Positions 1 to 5,863 of a stretch of 6,046 bases of DNA are shown here, piece after piece. The notes under the pieces are model-generated. The model was given only the letters and a program-made list of their open reading frames with translations, had not been told where the DNA came from and made no database searches. The first letter of the stretch is position 1, and each line of letters begins with the position of its first letter. A program made the position numbers and the translations under genes. Source of the stretch: an uncultured Eubacteriales bacterium (GTDB lineage Bacteria; Bacillota; Clostridia; UBA1381). The stretch lies in NCBI GenBank assembly GCA_905199755.1, contig CAJKHT010000117.1:1-6046 (forward strand), in the 5' to 3' direction.

Positions 1-2
1 AC

Positions 3-509
3 AAGCCAAACCAAAAGTGGGTTGGAGATATTACATACATTCCCACTGATGAAGGATGGCTGTATGCAGCCATCGTGAAAGACCTATGCCTTAAAAAGAT
101 TGTCGGTTATGCTTTTTCAAGCCGTATCGACACCAATCTTACCGTTTCTGCACTTGAAATGGCAGTAAACAGGCAAAAGCCTCAGGGAAATTTGATTTTT
201 CACAGCGACCGTGGTGTTCAATATGCTTCCGGCGGATATCGTGAAGCGTTAGCTAAACACAATATTACTCAAAGTATGTCAAGAAAGGGTGATCCGTATG
301 ATAATGCCGTAGCAGAAAACTTTTTCAGTTGTCTCAAATGTGAACTTGTACATCATAAGCACTATAGAACAAGGGCTGAAGCGCAAGCTGATATATTTTC
401 ATATATCGAGGCATATTACAATGCCGTACGGCCTCAATCGGCGCTTAATTGGCTATCTCCGCTTGCATACGAGCACCTGCTGAGCGTTTATGCCGCGAAA
501 GTCGCTTGA
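3..509 (+). CDS. IS3-family transposase OrfB, DDE integrase domain (5' end missing)
   Basis: This is the catalytic rve/DDE core of an IS3-family transposase, which cuts and joins the element's ends. The frame is open from the window edge, so the protein is truncated only by the window; a GTG at 75 in the same frame is internal and not the start. The three acidic catalytic residues are visible: D in WVGDITYIPT (codon 27-29), D in HSDRGVQYAS (207-209) and E in NAVAENFFS (315-317). The second D and the E are separated by 35 residues, the classical D(35)E spacing. The C-terminal tail with YIEAYYN and RPQSALNWLSP is also typical of the family. OrfB is normally made as an OrfAB fusion by programmed frameshifting; that site is outside the window. 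The catalytic part appears intact, so the element may still be active. Confidence 0.93.
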   Translation, partial: KPNQKWVGDITYIPTDEGWLYAAIVKDLCLKKIVGYAFSSRIDTNLTVSALEMAVNRQKPQGNLIFHSDRGVQYASGGYREALAKHNITQSMSRKGDPYDNAVAENFFSCLKCELVHHKHYRTRAEAQADIFSYIEAYYNAVRPQSALNWLSPLAYEHLLSVYAAKVA

Positions 510-690
510 CAATGAGGAGCCGATATGATAGACTTGTACTGAGGCGAATCGCCCCCGGGCTGTTTCGTCCTTTCGCCGGAATATTATGTCGGCAGAGGCT
601 TGTTGTCAAGTGAAGCGTGGAATAAATGCGGACGTTTTCGCAAAAACAAAAGAATGATTAAGATTCATTCCGTTTTTTGTAGCTTTTTAC
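510..690. other. 3' non-coding part of the IS element
   Basis: No convincing gene is present between the transposase stop and the terminal repeat. The stretch holds an imperfect inverted repeat, GGCGAA (543-548) with TTCGCC (572-577), enclosing a smaller GCCC/GGGC palindrome (551-560). Further on is a terminator-like hairpin (641-679). About 200 bp from the transposase stop to the IS end is longer than is usual for IS3 elements, which typically have a few tens of bases. The function of the extra sequence is unknown. Confidence 0.5.
641..679 (+). terminator. Probable terminator at the IS 3' end
   Basis: GAATGA (652-657) pairs with TCATTC (665-670) around a 7-base loop. An outer CAAAAAC (641-647) can pair with the T-run 672-679, leaving a small internal loop. 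The stem is AT-rich and the T6 run (673-678) follows on the + strand, so it would end transposase transcription. The reverse strand also shows a T-rich tail, so it may act both ways. The weak stem makes this moderate at best. Confidence 0.4.
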
Positions 691-715
691 TGTCTATTTT
701 TTCGGGAATGGCTCA
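691..715. repeat. Right terminal inverted repeat of the IS
   Basis: Read from the outside (- strand from 715) it begins TGAGCCATTCCCG, then has an A-run and ends TAGACA. This resembles IS3-family termini in having TG/CA end bases, a CCC block, an A-run and a TAGACA/TGGACA-type inner end. The left partner is outside the window, so the identification rests on resemblance and on the coincidence with the tadA break. The repeat also supplies a TAG stop codon (694-696) to the interrupted tadA frame. Confidence 0.7.
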
Positions 716-1014
716 ATTTCCTCAATACCTTTTCCATAGATATATTTTGTCAGGAACGAAAGACCGAGCATTTCATCTTCCAGTCTTGCCATGAGCTGTT
801 CGCTTGACATACCCTCTGCTGAGATTCGGTTATCTGTAAGATATTTTTCTATCAGAAATCTTATCTGTGTTCTCATTTCCTCATCATCTGAACCGAGAAC
901 CAGAGAGGAATGTTTTTCGGACATATATTCCTGAACGTCTGAAAGTATCGTTGTAAATTCCATTGTTTTGGTCGGAGCAAAGAACAAATCCTGTGCTGTA
1001 TTTCTCTCTATCAT
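694..1014 (-). pseudogene. tadA: Tad pilus assembly ATPase, truncated by IS insertion
   Basis: This is the N-terminal fragment of a TadA/CpaF-type secretion ATPase (VirB11/GspE superfamily), the cytoplasmic motor that drives Flp pilus assembly. Residues 1-100 match the family's helical N-terminal region, including QIRFLIEKYL, LTKYIYGKGIEEI and the acidic GSDDEEM. Normal proteins are roughly 400 or more residues and continue after IEEI into the domain that precedes the Walker motifs; here nothing of the ATPase core remains. Codon 100 (Ile) is the last one from the host gene. The next residues, EPFPKK, and the TAG stop are read from the IS terminal repeat. The ATG overlaps the stop of the upstream cpaE-like gene in an ATGA (1011-1014), showing translational coupling. 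The fragment has no P-loop, so it cannot hydrolyse ATP. The remainder of the gene should lie beyond the left end of the IS. Confidence 0.82.
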
Positions 1015-1760
1015 AGCTCAAACACCTCCCCACATATTTCCTCAATAACTGACCTAAATGCTTTGCTTTCTCTTTTTACAGGAGTATCTTTTAAAAGTTC
1101 ACCCGTAAGATATTGATTTTCCACCAAATCCGAATGGGGAATCGTGAAAGCCACACTGCCGAGTACCTGTTCTATATTTTCGCCCGAATGAATGCTTTTC
1201 ACATTATTGGCGACTTTCAGCTGTCTGTCCGTTTTAAATTTTGCATCGCTTATGAGCGGAAGCTGTGATGACAGATAGGATATTGATTTCAGATCACAGT
1301 TTATGAGCCGAAGCACACAGTCCGCCTCTATAATTGCCATAGTTGAAAGAATATCATCCGATAAATGACTTGAGCAGTCAATCACAATATAATCGGCGAT
1401 TTCCCGAAGTGCGTCTATAAGCTGTTTTGCCTGCTCTCCGGTGTATCTCGGATACGAAAACGCATTCTCGCCCTTTAACATTCCTATCAATGAAATATGC
1501 TTGTTTTTCTTTAAAGTTATACTGTTTTGCATTATGAGATTTTCCGTCCCTCTTGCCGCCGCCAAAATACTTCCGAGTGATTTTTCTTCTTCTATTTCTG
1601 ACGGCGGAACAAGCAGCGGCAGCGGCGGTGCATCGGTATCGCACATAAGGAGTACAACATCATCTTTATTCGCTGCTATATAGTTTGTGATTTTCGCCGC
1701 AACCGTTGTTTTTCCGCATGACGGACTTCCCCATACTGCAAGCACCTGATTACTGTGCAT
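1011..1760 (-). CDS. cpaE: CpaE/TadZ-like MinD/ParA-family ATPase
   Basis: This encodes a P-loop ATPase of the MinD/ParA type found in Tad pilus operons, where CpaE/TadZ proteins help place the pilus machinery at the membrane. With the chosen start, the Walker A is at residues 11-19 (GSPSCGKTT). A hydrophobic strand ending in a putative Walker B Asp (DYIVIDCSS) follows, and there is a C-terminal VAFTIPHSDLV segment typical of the group. The receiver-like N-terminal domain of Caulobacter CpaE is absent, which is common in Firmicute versions. An ATG at 1787 is in frame, but the start at 1760 is preferred because GAGGTG lies just ahead of it and the protein then begins directly before the P-loop strand; this gives 249 residues. 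It overlaps the cpaB-like gene by 11 bp and ends in ATGA with tadA. The exact cellular role is inferred from context. Confidence 0.8.
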   Translation of the reverse strand: MHSNQVLAVWGSPSCGKTTVAAKITNYIAANKDDVVLLMCDTDAPPLPLLVPPSEIEEEKSLGSILAAARGTENLIMQNSITLKKNKHISLIGMLKGENAFSYPRYTGEQAKQLIDALREIADYIVIDCSSHLSDDILSTMAIIEADCVLRLINCDLKSISYLSSQLPLISDAKFKTDRQLKVANNVKSIHSGENIEQVLGSVAFTIPHSDLVENQYLTGELLKDTPVKRESKAFRSVIEEICGEVFEL

Positions 1761-2529
1761 TTTGCACCTCACCCCCCTCCGCTGCATTTTCAGCCGTATT
1801 TTCCTCCTGCGGAGGATTTAAGACCTCCTCCTGTGCCTTTAAGAATTTTTCTGCCGTCTTGCGTTCTCCCCGATAGACAAGCGACATATGAATTGTACCG
1901 GTCTTTTCAAGCTCTGCAAGCATTTTTGCCTGTGCTTCCGTTGCAAGAAGCGTCACCGTACTCGGAAGCTCGGATTCATCCTCGCCTACATTTTCAACAT
2001 CGGCATCTGTCTTGGTTGTTGCTGCAATTACCTCTACATACTGAAGTTCAACCGGAACAACCGTCATTCCCGACTTTTGATAATCGGGTGCAATAACCGA
2101 AACTATATCTCCCGATTTCAGTTTTCCCGAAAGACCTGTTGCAAAGCTTTTAAGCGTAACGGAAATTGCACGTTTTTCACCGTCCAGCTTTGCAAAGTAT
2201 GTATTCTCAACATACGGCGTATCGGCCACCTTTTCTTTCAGAACATAATCGCCTTTAATCATATCCATTGAAGCATACTTTCCGATTACCGATTTTGTGT
2301 CGGATACAATATTATCCGGCTGATTGGTATTCGGCATCTTTACCTCCGACACCATATTCTTCGTTATCTCATCTCCGCTTTTTATATCATTTACCACTCT
2401 GACAACCGAAACAGTCTTATTTCCCGTCCTCGATACAAGCGGCGAAACCACAAAACAAATTACAAACGCAAGAACGATGCAGGTTATGCCAAGCACCATT
2501 CGGTTTTTAAACACATCTAAAAATTTCAA
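1750..2529 (-). CDS. cpaB: Tad pilus assembly protein CpaB/RcpC (SAF domain)
   Basis: This is a single-pass membrane protein of the Tad pilus. CpaB/RcpC proteins carry an extracytoplasmic SAF domain and are thought to help form or stabilise the pilus channel. Visible parts in order: a basic start and one membrane helix (about 11-33); a SAF-like domain (about 40-105) containing VVNDIKSGDEITKNMV and later IKGDYVLKEKV; a RcpC-type region (about 115-220) with AISVTLKSFATGLSGKLKSGDIV and LLATEAQAKMLAELEKTGTIHMSL; and a Glu/Ala/Asn-rich, probably disordered tail (about 235-259). The start is TTG at 2529, nine bases after a GGAGG. No ATG fits, since Met11 would cut into the membrane helix. It overlaps the prepilin peptidase by 23 bp and the cpaE-like gene by 11 bp, so the genes are coupled. 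The 259-residue length is normal for the family. Confidence 0.85.
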   Translation of the reverse strand: MKFLDVFKNRMVLGITCIVLAFVICFVVSPLVSRTGNKTVSVVRVVNDIKSGDEITKNMVSEVKMPNTNQPDNIVSDTKSVIGKYASMDMIKGDYVLKEKVADTPYVENTYFAKLDGEKRAISVTLKSFATGLSGKLKSGDIVSVIAPDYQKSGMTVVPVELQYVEVIAATTKTDADVENVGEDESELPSTVTLLATEAQAKMLAELEKTGTIHMSLVYRGERKTAEKFLKAQEEVLNPPQEENTAENAAEGGEVQNAQ

Positions 2530-2926
2530 ATATCAACACCTCCGTAATATATCCCAATGTTAAAGACGGAATGAACGGGAGTTCCTTTTCGCCTTTTCTT
2601 TTTCCTGCCGCCAGACCATAGACTATAAAGATGATACAGCCTGCAATAACTGTCGGCAGCATTTTGTTTATTCCTATCAAGCCCCCAAGCAACAGCGCAG
2701 CTTTACTGTCCCCCATACCCATTTTATCGGTTTTAAATGAGGCAATAAAAAATGGGATTGCAGTAATTGCACCCCATAAATTTGATATATTAAATTCGAT
2801 AAAATAGATCGCAATCAGCATAAGCTGACATACATTCGGAAACTGACGTCTATTTATATCCACCGCAGACGCATATACCATAACCGCTGTAATGCAAAAT
2901 TCTTTTATTCTGTCCGCCTCCTTCAC
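2507..2926 (-). CDS. cpaA: Prepilin peptidase, TadV/CpaA type (A24 family)
   Basis: This is a membrane aspartyl protease that removes the leader peptide of Flp-type prepilins. It is the short form, without the N-methylation domain. The two catalytic aspartates are visible: Asp23 in AVDINRRQFPN and Asp73 in the hallmark GMGD (70-73, followed by SKAALLLGGLIG). Membrane helices lie at about 10-22, 34-45, 52-64, 76-88, 90-107 and 118-135. The coordinates give the longest frame with a standard start, the GTG at 2926. That start is doubtful, because a perfect AAGGAGG (2917-2923) lies inside its first codons and points to initiation at about 2908, where the codon is ATA. The next ATG (Met16) would remove much of the first helix. 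It is the first gene of the coupled cpaA-cpaB-cpaE-tadA group. Confidence 0.83.
   Translation of the reverse strand: MKEADRIKEFCITAVMVYASAVDINRRQFPNVCQLMLIAIYFIEFNISNLWGAITAIPFFIASFKTDKMGMGDSKAALLLGGLIGINKMLPTVIAGCIIFIVYGLAAGKRKGEKELPFIPSLTLGYITEVLIFEIFRCV
2917..2923 (-). promoter_or_regulatory. Strong ribosome binding site of the prepilin peptidase
   Basis: A full AAGGAGG lies eight bases upstream of an ATA codon (2906-2908) in the peptidase frame. Its position conflicts with the GTG start at 2926, which it directly follows. It indicates that translation begins near 2908, either at AUA itself or at what was an ATG before a G-to-A change. Confidence 0.7.
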
Positions 2927-2934
2927 AAAGGCAA

Positions 2935-2963
2935 AAATATAGACGGCATCTTATGACACCGCC
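2935..2963 (-). terminator. Hairpin terminator after the ATPase gene
   Basis: On the - strand GGCGGTGTC (plus 2955-2963) pairs with GATGCCGTC (plus 2942-2950) around an ATAA loop, with three G-T pairs. A TATATTTTT tail follows. It begins seven bases after the ATPase stop codon. The tail is modest, so it may be leaky and let some transcription reach the pilus genes. The + strand also has a T-rich tail, but no gene needs it there. Confidence 0.55.
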
Positions 2964-2970
2964 CGTATTT

Positions 2971-4836
2971 TTACATATTCAGTTCAAAACCTTTTACCGG
3001 ATTTTGCTCAGTCCGCATAACCGGCTCCTGAATATTTTTTAAGTATTCCTCAACATTTCGGTATGCAATTCCGTTTTCCGTTTCAAAGCTCTCACCTCTG
3101 TAAAGCACAGCTTTGCTCACAATTTGCCCGAACCTGCACTCTGTCTGCTCACACTTGTCAGCATCTGCAAGATGTCGGTACTGATTTGCGTCATATTTAT
3201 CGCTGTGTTTGATCTCATAAATTCCGCATACATTTTTCTCACGGTCATAGATCACCATATCGAACTCTCCTGCCGCAAATTTCAGCTTAAATACCTTATA
3301 CCTTTTCGGACTCAATTTTTTTGCGGTTTCCATAAGGACGATATCTTCAAGCATTCTGCCCTTTACTTCATCAAGAATACGGTTTGTGACAAGCTCTTTC
3401 ATCTGCTCACTCTGAGCGCTGAATAAACTGTCTTTCATCAGCGAATGAACAAGCGCCTGTGCCTGACAGTATCTCATTCCCGGCTGTGTAAACACTATGT
3501 TATCGTAAGGTGCCGCACCCGGAATTGTTGTTTCGACCGAAGTATAATAGATTAAGTCAAGTGCTTTCAGATATTCTTTGATTTCCTCTATATGAGTCTT
3601 GGTTATACCGATTTTCCGATCCTCACTGTTGCGGATTTCAAGTATATCCATAAGCCTTTGAGTTACCGCCTCAATGTCAATATCGTCGAGTATATCCGTC
3701 CGTTTTTCGGGATTTGCCTCACCGCGCAGATTTTTTGCCGCAAGTTTCAAATCATTTGACTTAAAATCTCTTGTCAGAACTTCGAGTATAAATCTGTGGT
3801 TCATATCCTCGATTATTCTGTTTATAGCACTTGTCAGCTCACCTGCCTCATATAATGTGTACAGATGCCTAAACTGTCCGCCATCCTCACAGTGCGCAAG
3901 CGAGTGCTGTATGTTCTTGCTGATCGCCGTATCGATGTATCTCCTTGTCGATTCATCGCTGCGGAATGCCGATTCCTCCGAGAGCAAATCCTCATCGTCA
4001 AAATCAATTTCGCCTGCACGGAGCGTTCCGCCGTATCGGATATACTCATCTATATCATCCTTTTTAAGAAGTCTTGAATATTCACGAAACGGTATAAAGG
4101 TTGTGTGGATACTGTATGCTCTGTCATAAAGCTCCTGATTTTTTGCAAGCCAGAAACCCAGTGAGTCAGTACCGGACAGTATGATTTTCATACCCATAGC
4201 CGCATACACATCAGATAAAAGTGAGGACGAGTCTATGAAGTCACTCATCAGCGTTATTTCATCTATGAACACATTTCTTATTCCACTGTCATAGAGCAAT
4301 TGCAAATCCTTATTCATCCCCGCCATTGTATCATCGGTTTCGATTTTTATATATACGGTTTTTGAGAAATCCTCTGCCGTCATATCCTGTATCGTCTGAA
4401 ACAACATTGTTGTTTTGCCTGTTCTTCTCAAACCGTATATGACGCAGATTCTCGGTTCATTCGGTAATTCCAGAAATTTTTTTATACTGCCAAAGCAGTC
4501 ACGCCGTTCATATCGTCTGACCGATTCCGTCATTCGCATAAGACTTTCGCCTGCCGACACCTTTGTGTGAAATTCCGTTAAAGGTATATTTTTCATCTTC
4601 GGCACCTCCTTTTCAAGAGCTTTCAGCTCTTTCTGCAATTTTCTCCGCAGTTCTATCTGCTCTTGCAGTGTTTCAAGCTCTCCATCTTTAATATATTTGC
4701 TTTTTATCTTACCCAGCTCTGTCCACTGATGATAATACCGTGTTTTTCCGTTTATATTTTTCTTTGATATATACCCGACAGGCAGTTCACCGATTTTGGT
4801 TTTAAGTTCATTGATTCTGTATGCAACGCTATCCAT
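2971..4836 (-). CDS. AAA-family P-loop ATPase with C-terminal PD-(D/E)XK-like region
   Basis: This 621-residue cytoplasmic protein belongs to the broad AAA_14/DUF4143-like ATPase group, whose cellular role is largely unknown. Domains in order: residues 15-50 are a small basic strand-rich module (GYISKKNINGKTRYYHQW... KSKYIK) resembling short DUF6788-like proteins; 52-80 form a charged coiled-coil-like helix; the ATPase core has Walker A GLRRTGKTT (135-143), Walker B NVFIDE (Asp192, Glu193), a sensor strand IILSGTDS (218-225) and Arg239 in the expected place. Residues about 410-465 resemble a winged helix. The C-terminus has a nuclease-like pattern: Glu497, Asp526 in GEFDMVIYD and Glu541/Lys543 in YEIK. 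The ATG at 4836 follows GGGAGG. A second strong AAGGAGGTG precedes Met81 (4596), so a 541-residue form is likely too. It has its own promoter and terminator, unlike its pilus neighbours, which suggests a cargo gene. Confidence 0.82.
   Translation of the reverse strand: MDSVAYRINELKTKIGELPVGYISKKNINGKTRYYHQWTELGKIKSKYIKDGELETLQEQIELRRKLQKELKALEKEVPKMKNIPLTEFHTKVSAGESLMRMTESVRRYERRDCFGSIKKFLELPNEPRICVIYGLRRTGKTTMLFQTIQDMTAEDFSKTVYIKIETDDTMAGMNKDLQLLYDSGIRNVFIDEITLMSDFIDSSSLLSDVYAAMGMKIILSGTDSLGFWLAKNQELYDRAYSIHTTFIPFREYSRLLKKDDIDEYIRYGGTLRAGEIDFDDEDLLSEESAFRSDESTRRYIDTAISKNIQHSLAHCEDGGQFRHLYTLYEAGELTSAINRIIEDMNHRFILEVLTRDFKSNDLKLAAKNLRGEANPEKRTDILDDIDIEAVTQRLMDILEIRNSEDRKIGITKTHIEEIKEYLKALDLIYYTSVETTIPGAAPYDNIVFTQPGMRYCQAQALVHSLMKDSLFSAQSEQMKELVTNRILDEVKGRMLEDIVLMETAKKLSPKRYKVFKLKFAAGEFDMVIYDREKNVCGIYEIKHSDKYDANQYRHLADADKCEQTECRFGQIVSKAVLYRGESFETENGIAYRNVEEYLKNIQEPVMRTEQNPVKGFELNM
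4603..4612 (-). promoter_or_regulatory. Internal ribosome binding site in the ATPase gene
   Basis: AAGGAGGTG lies inside codons 75-78 and is followed, after CCGAAG, by ATG codon 81 (4594-4596). Strength and spacing are those of a genuine start. Residues from Met81 (MKNIPLTEFHTKVSAGESL) read like the natural beginning of an AAA ATPase of this group. It marks either an alternative start or the scar of a fusion between a small upstream gene and the ATPase gene. Confidence 0.65.
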
Positions 4837-4862
4837 TCTTCCGCCTCCCTTATCTGTATCCT

Positions 4863-4891
4863 ATTATATCACAGTATAACCTATTTGTCAA
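4863..4891 (-). promoter_or_regulatory. Consensus sigma-70/SigA promoter of the ATPase gene
   Basis: On the - strand TTGACA (plus 4886-4891) and TATAAT (plus 4863-4868) are separated by exactly 17 bp, a full match to the housekeeping consensus. Transcription would begin near 4856, giving a leader of about 20 bases containing the GGGAGG site before the ATG at 4836. Such a strong promoter is unexpected for a gene inside a pilus operon, and it is overlaid by an inverted repeat that suggests repression. Confidence 0.85.
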
Positions 4892-4904
4892 TAGGTTATA
4901 CTGT
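4871..4904. promoter_or_regulatory. Perfect 15-bp inverted repeat (probable operator)
   Basis: ACAGTATAACCTATT (4871-4885) and its exact complement (4890-4904) flank four bases that form part of the -35 box. It occupies the -35 region and the spacer of the ATPase promoter, so a bound dimer would block RNA polymerase. An extra half-site AGGTTAT occurs at 4910-4916, 17 bp from the equivalent heptamer at 4893-4899. It is not a terminator, since no T-run follows on either strand. The regulator is not identifiable; no free-standing DNA-binding regulator gene is seen in the window. Confidence 0.75.
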
Positions 4905-4947
4905 ATTTAAGGTTATTGGGGGACTTTTTTTATCGACAGACAACATT

Positions 4948-5118
4948 TTAGTTTGTATAATCGAACATATCTTTTATCCTTTGTGACAGTGTCGGCATAA
5001 CCTCTGAATCAATAAGAGCATACAATCCAGCAAGGATCAAAGCTCCAAGAACGATCGCAATAAGGCACACGACTGCTTTTGTGAACCTTTCATTCAACAT
5101 CACCACATTCAAGACCAT
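4948..5118 (-). CDS. Small one-helix membrane protein of the Tad locus (DUF6133-like)
   Basis: This 56-residue protein starts at an ATG preceded by AAAGGAGAGAG with about ten bases of spacing. One membrane helix (about 14-36, VVCLIAIVLGALILAGLYALI) is followed by a short polar tail containing MPTLSQRIKDMFDY. From memory, the pattern GALxLAGLYAL...PTL..RI.DMF matches small proteins (DUF6133) encoded near clostridial tad pilus genes; a family search is needed to confirm it. It is Flp-like in size and hydrophobic core, but I see no Flp processing site (a Gly followed by the EY motif), so it is not called a pilin. A terminator lies just upstream of it and the ATPase promoter just downstream. No clear promoter of its own is seen. 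Confidence 0.72.
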   Translation of the reverse strand: MVLNVVMLNERFTKAVVCLIAIVLGALILAGLYALIDSEVMPTLSQRIKDMFDYTN

Positions 5119-5161
5119 GTTCAACTCTCTCCTTTCGCCTTAAATTTTCAATTTTGGTCAC

Positions 5162-5199
5162 AAAAAATCACCCATAATGTATAAGTACATCTGGGTGAT
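5162..5199 (-). terminator. Rho-independent terminator after the TIR gene
   Basis: On the - strand ATCACCCA (plus 5192-5199) pairs with TGGGTGAT (plus 5167-5174). An inner ATGTA/TACAT stem closes a short CTTA loop, and a T6 run follows (plus 5162-5167). It lies about 40 bases after the TIR stop and ends that transcript before the small membrane-protein gene. A smaller GATTTC/GAAATC repeat (5208-5224) sits between the stop and this hairpin. Confidence 0.85.
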
Positions 5200-5236
5200 G
5201 GTTTGAAGATTTCTCAATGAAATCACTCCCTATGTT

Positions 5237-5863
5237 CTATTTTTTTATAATTTCATACAGTATATCTAAAGGATGGTATTCATCTCCTAAAATACAATTC
5301 CTTTTTTGATAACAAATATCCCATTGCTCTAAAACTTTATCATTTAGTTTTATCATGTCATTTACATATTCTGTTATGTCATGCTCCACTTCCAAATTTT
5401 TACGAGCCTCAAATATGGCTTTTCTATTATCAAAATGTTTAATCTCTCTTGTCGGTATTTTTTCTCCTATCAGTTTTGTATTTGCCAATTCATAGTATAT
5501 CCACGGAGATAATGTTTTTTTCTTGTTTGATTTTATGCCATGCAAGTCTTCTTCCCAACACACAGAATTAGGCGTATTGTAAAACACAACCGACTCAGTT
5601 GAATCCATCATTTGAGTCAACGCAATCGAAAGCATCATATGAACATGACTGGTTGAATAATTACGTGATTTATAATCATAAGTATCATTATAACTATTTT
5701 TACAATACCTTTCATCAATTTCTTTCAAAAGATCATCACAGTAACCCCACACGCAAGAATCAATAAAAGCGGTTAAACCGAACTTATCATGTAGCCACCC
5801 GGCAAACGCTTTAACTTTATTAAGGTCATTATGTGAATGAGAAATAAATATATCAGCTTTTAT
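5237..5863 (-). CDS. TIR-domain protein, start codon unclear
   Basis: This is a TIR-fold protein of about 208 residues. Bacterial TIR domains often act as NAD-cleaving or nucleotide-signalling effectors in antiphage defence. Counting from the ATA at 5863, the first strand with its turn is ADIFISHSHND (3-13), and helix A is KVKAFAGWLHDKFGL. A BB-loop-like FIDSCVWGYCDDLL follows. Then come STSHVHMMLSIAL and the SPWIYYE segment (119-125), whose Ser, Trp and Glu125 match the catalytic-Glu region of the family. The frame is open from 5923 to 5237, but it has no ATG, GTG or TTG before a GTG at 5752, which lies past the BB-loop and would destroy the fold. The best candidate is ATA at 5863, which overlaps the stop of the nuclease gene as ATAA, exactly where an ATGA coupling would be expected. 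It is more AT-rich than the pilus genes. It could be functional with a rare start or a recent start-loss pseudogene. Confidence 0.75.
   Translation of the reverse strand: MKADIFISHSHNDLNKVKAFAGWLHDKFGLTAFIDSCVWGYCDDLLKEIDERYCKNSYNDTYDYKSRNYSTSHVHMMLSIALTQMMDSTESVVFYNTPNSVCWEEDLHGIKSNKKKTLSPWIYYELANTKLIGEKIPTREIKHFDNRKAIFEARKNLEVEHDITEYVNDMIKLNDKVLEQWDICYQKRNCILGDEYHPLDILYEIIKK

Larger units (their letters stand above)
1..715 (+). mobile_element. IS3-family insertion sequence, right-hand part
   Basis: This is the 3' portion of an IS3-type element. It contains the C-terminal part of a DDE transposase, a 3' non-coding stretch, and a terminal repeat whose last bases are CA at 714-715. The right boundary is placed at 715 for two reasons. 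Read inward on the - strand, the sequence starts TGAGCC and continues through an A-run to TAGACA, like many IS3-family ends. The Tad ATPase reading frame also loses its family-like sequence exactly at this point. The left end and orfA lie outside the window, so the target duplication and the matching left repeat cannot be checked. The element runs head-on to the pilus genes it interrupts. Confidence 0.85.

Noticed and set aside
599..608. Possible IS right end at TTGTTGTCA
   Set aside because: It ends in CA, but the sequence at 691-715 fits IS3 termini better and coincides with the break in tadA.
600..794. Open frame on + strand, 64 codons
   Set aside because: It runs from IS non-coding DNA through the terminal repeat into antisense tadA, with no ribosome binding site and no family resemblance.
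1755..2271. Two + strand open frames opposite cpaB (proline-rich and cysteine-rich products)
   Set aside because: They are antisense to a clear cpaB, show odd composition and lack ribosome binding sites.
3674..4129. + strand open frame of 151 codons opposite the ATPase
   Set aside because: It is serine-rich antisense of a well-supported coding frame, with no start signal.
4871..4904. Inverted repeat as a transcription terminator for the small membrane-protein gene
   Set aside because: No T-run follows on either strand, and the repeat fits an operator over the -35 box better.
5237..5752. TIR gene starting at GTG 5752
   Set aside because: This start would omit the first strand, helix A and BB-loop, which are encoded in frame upstream.
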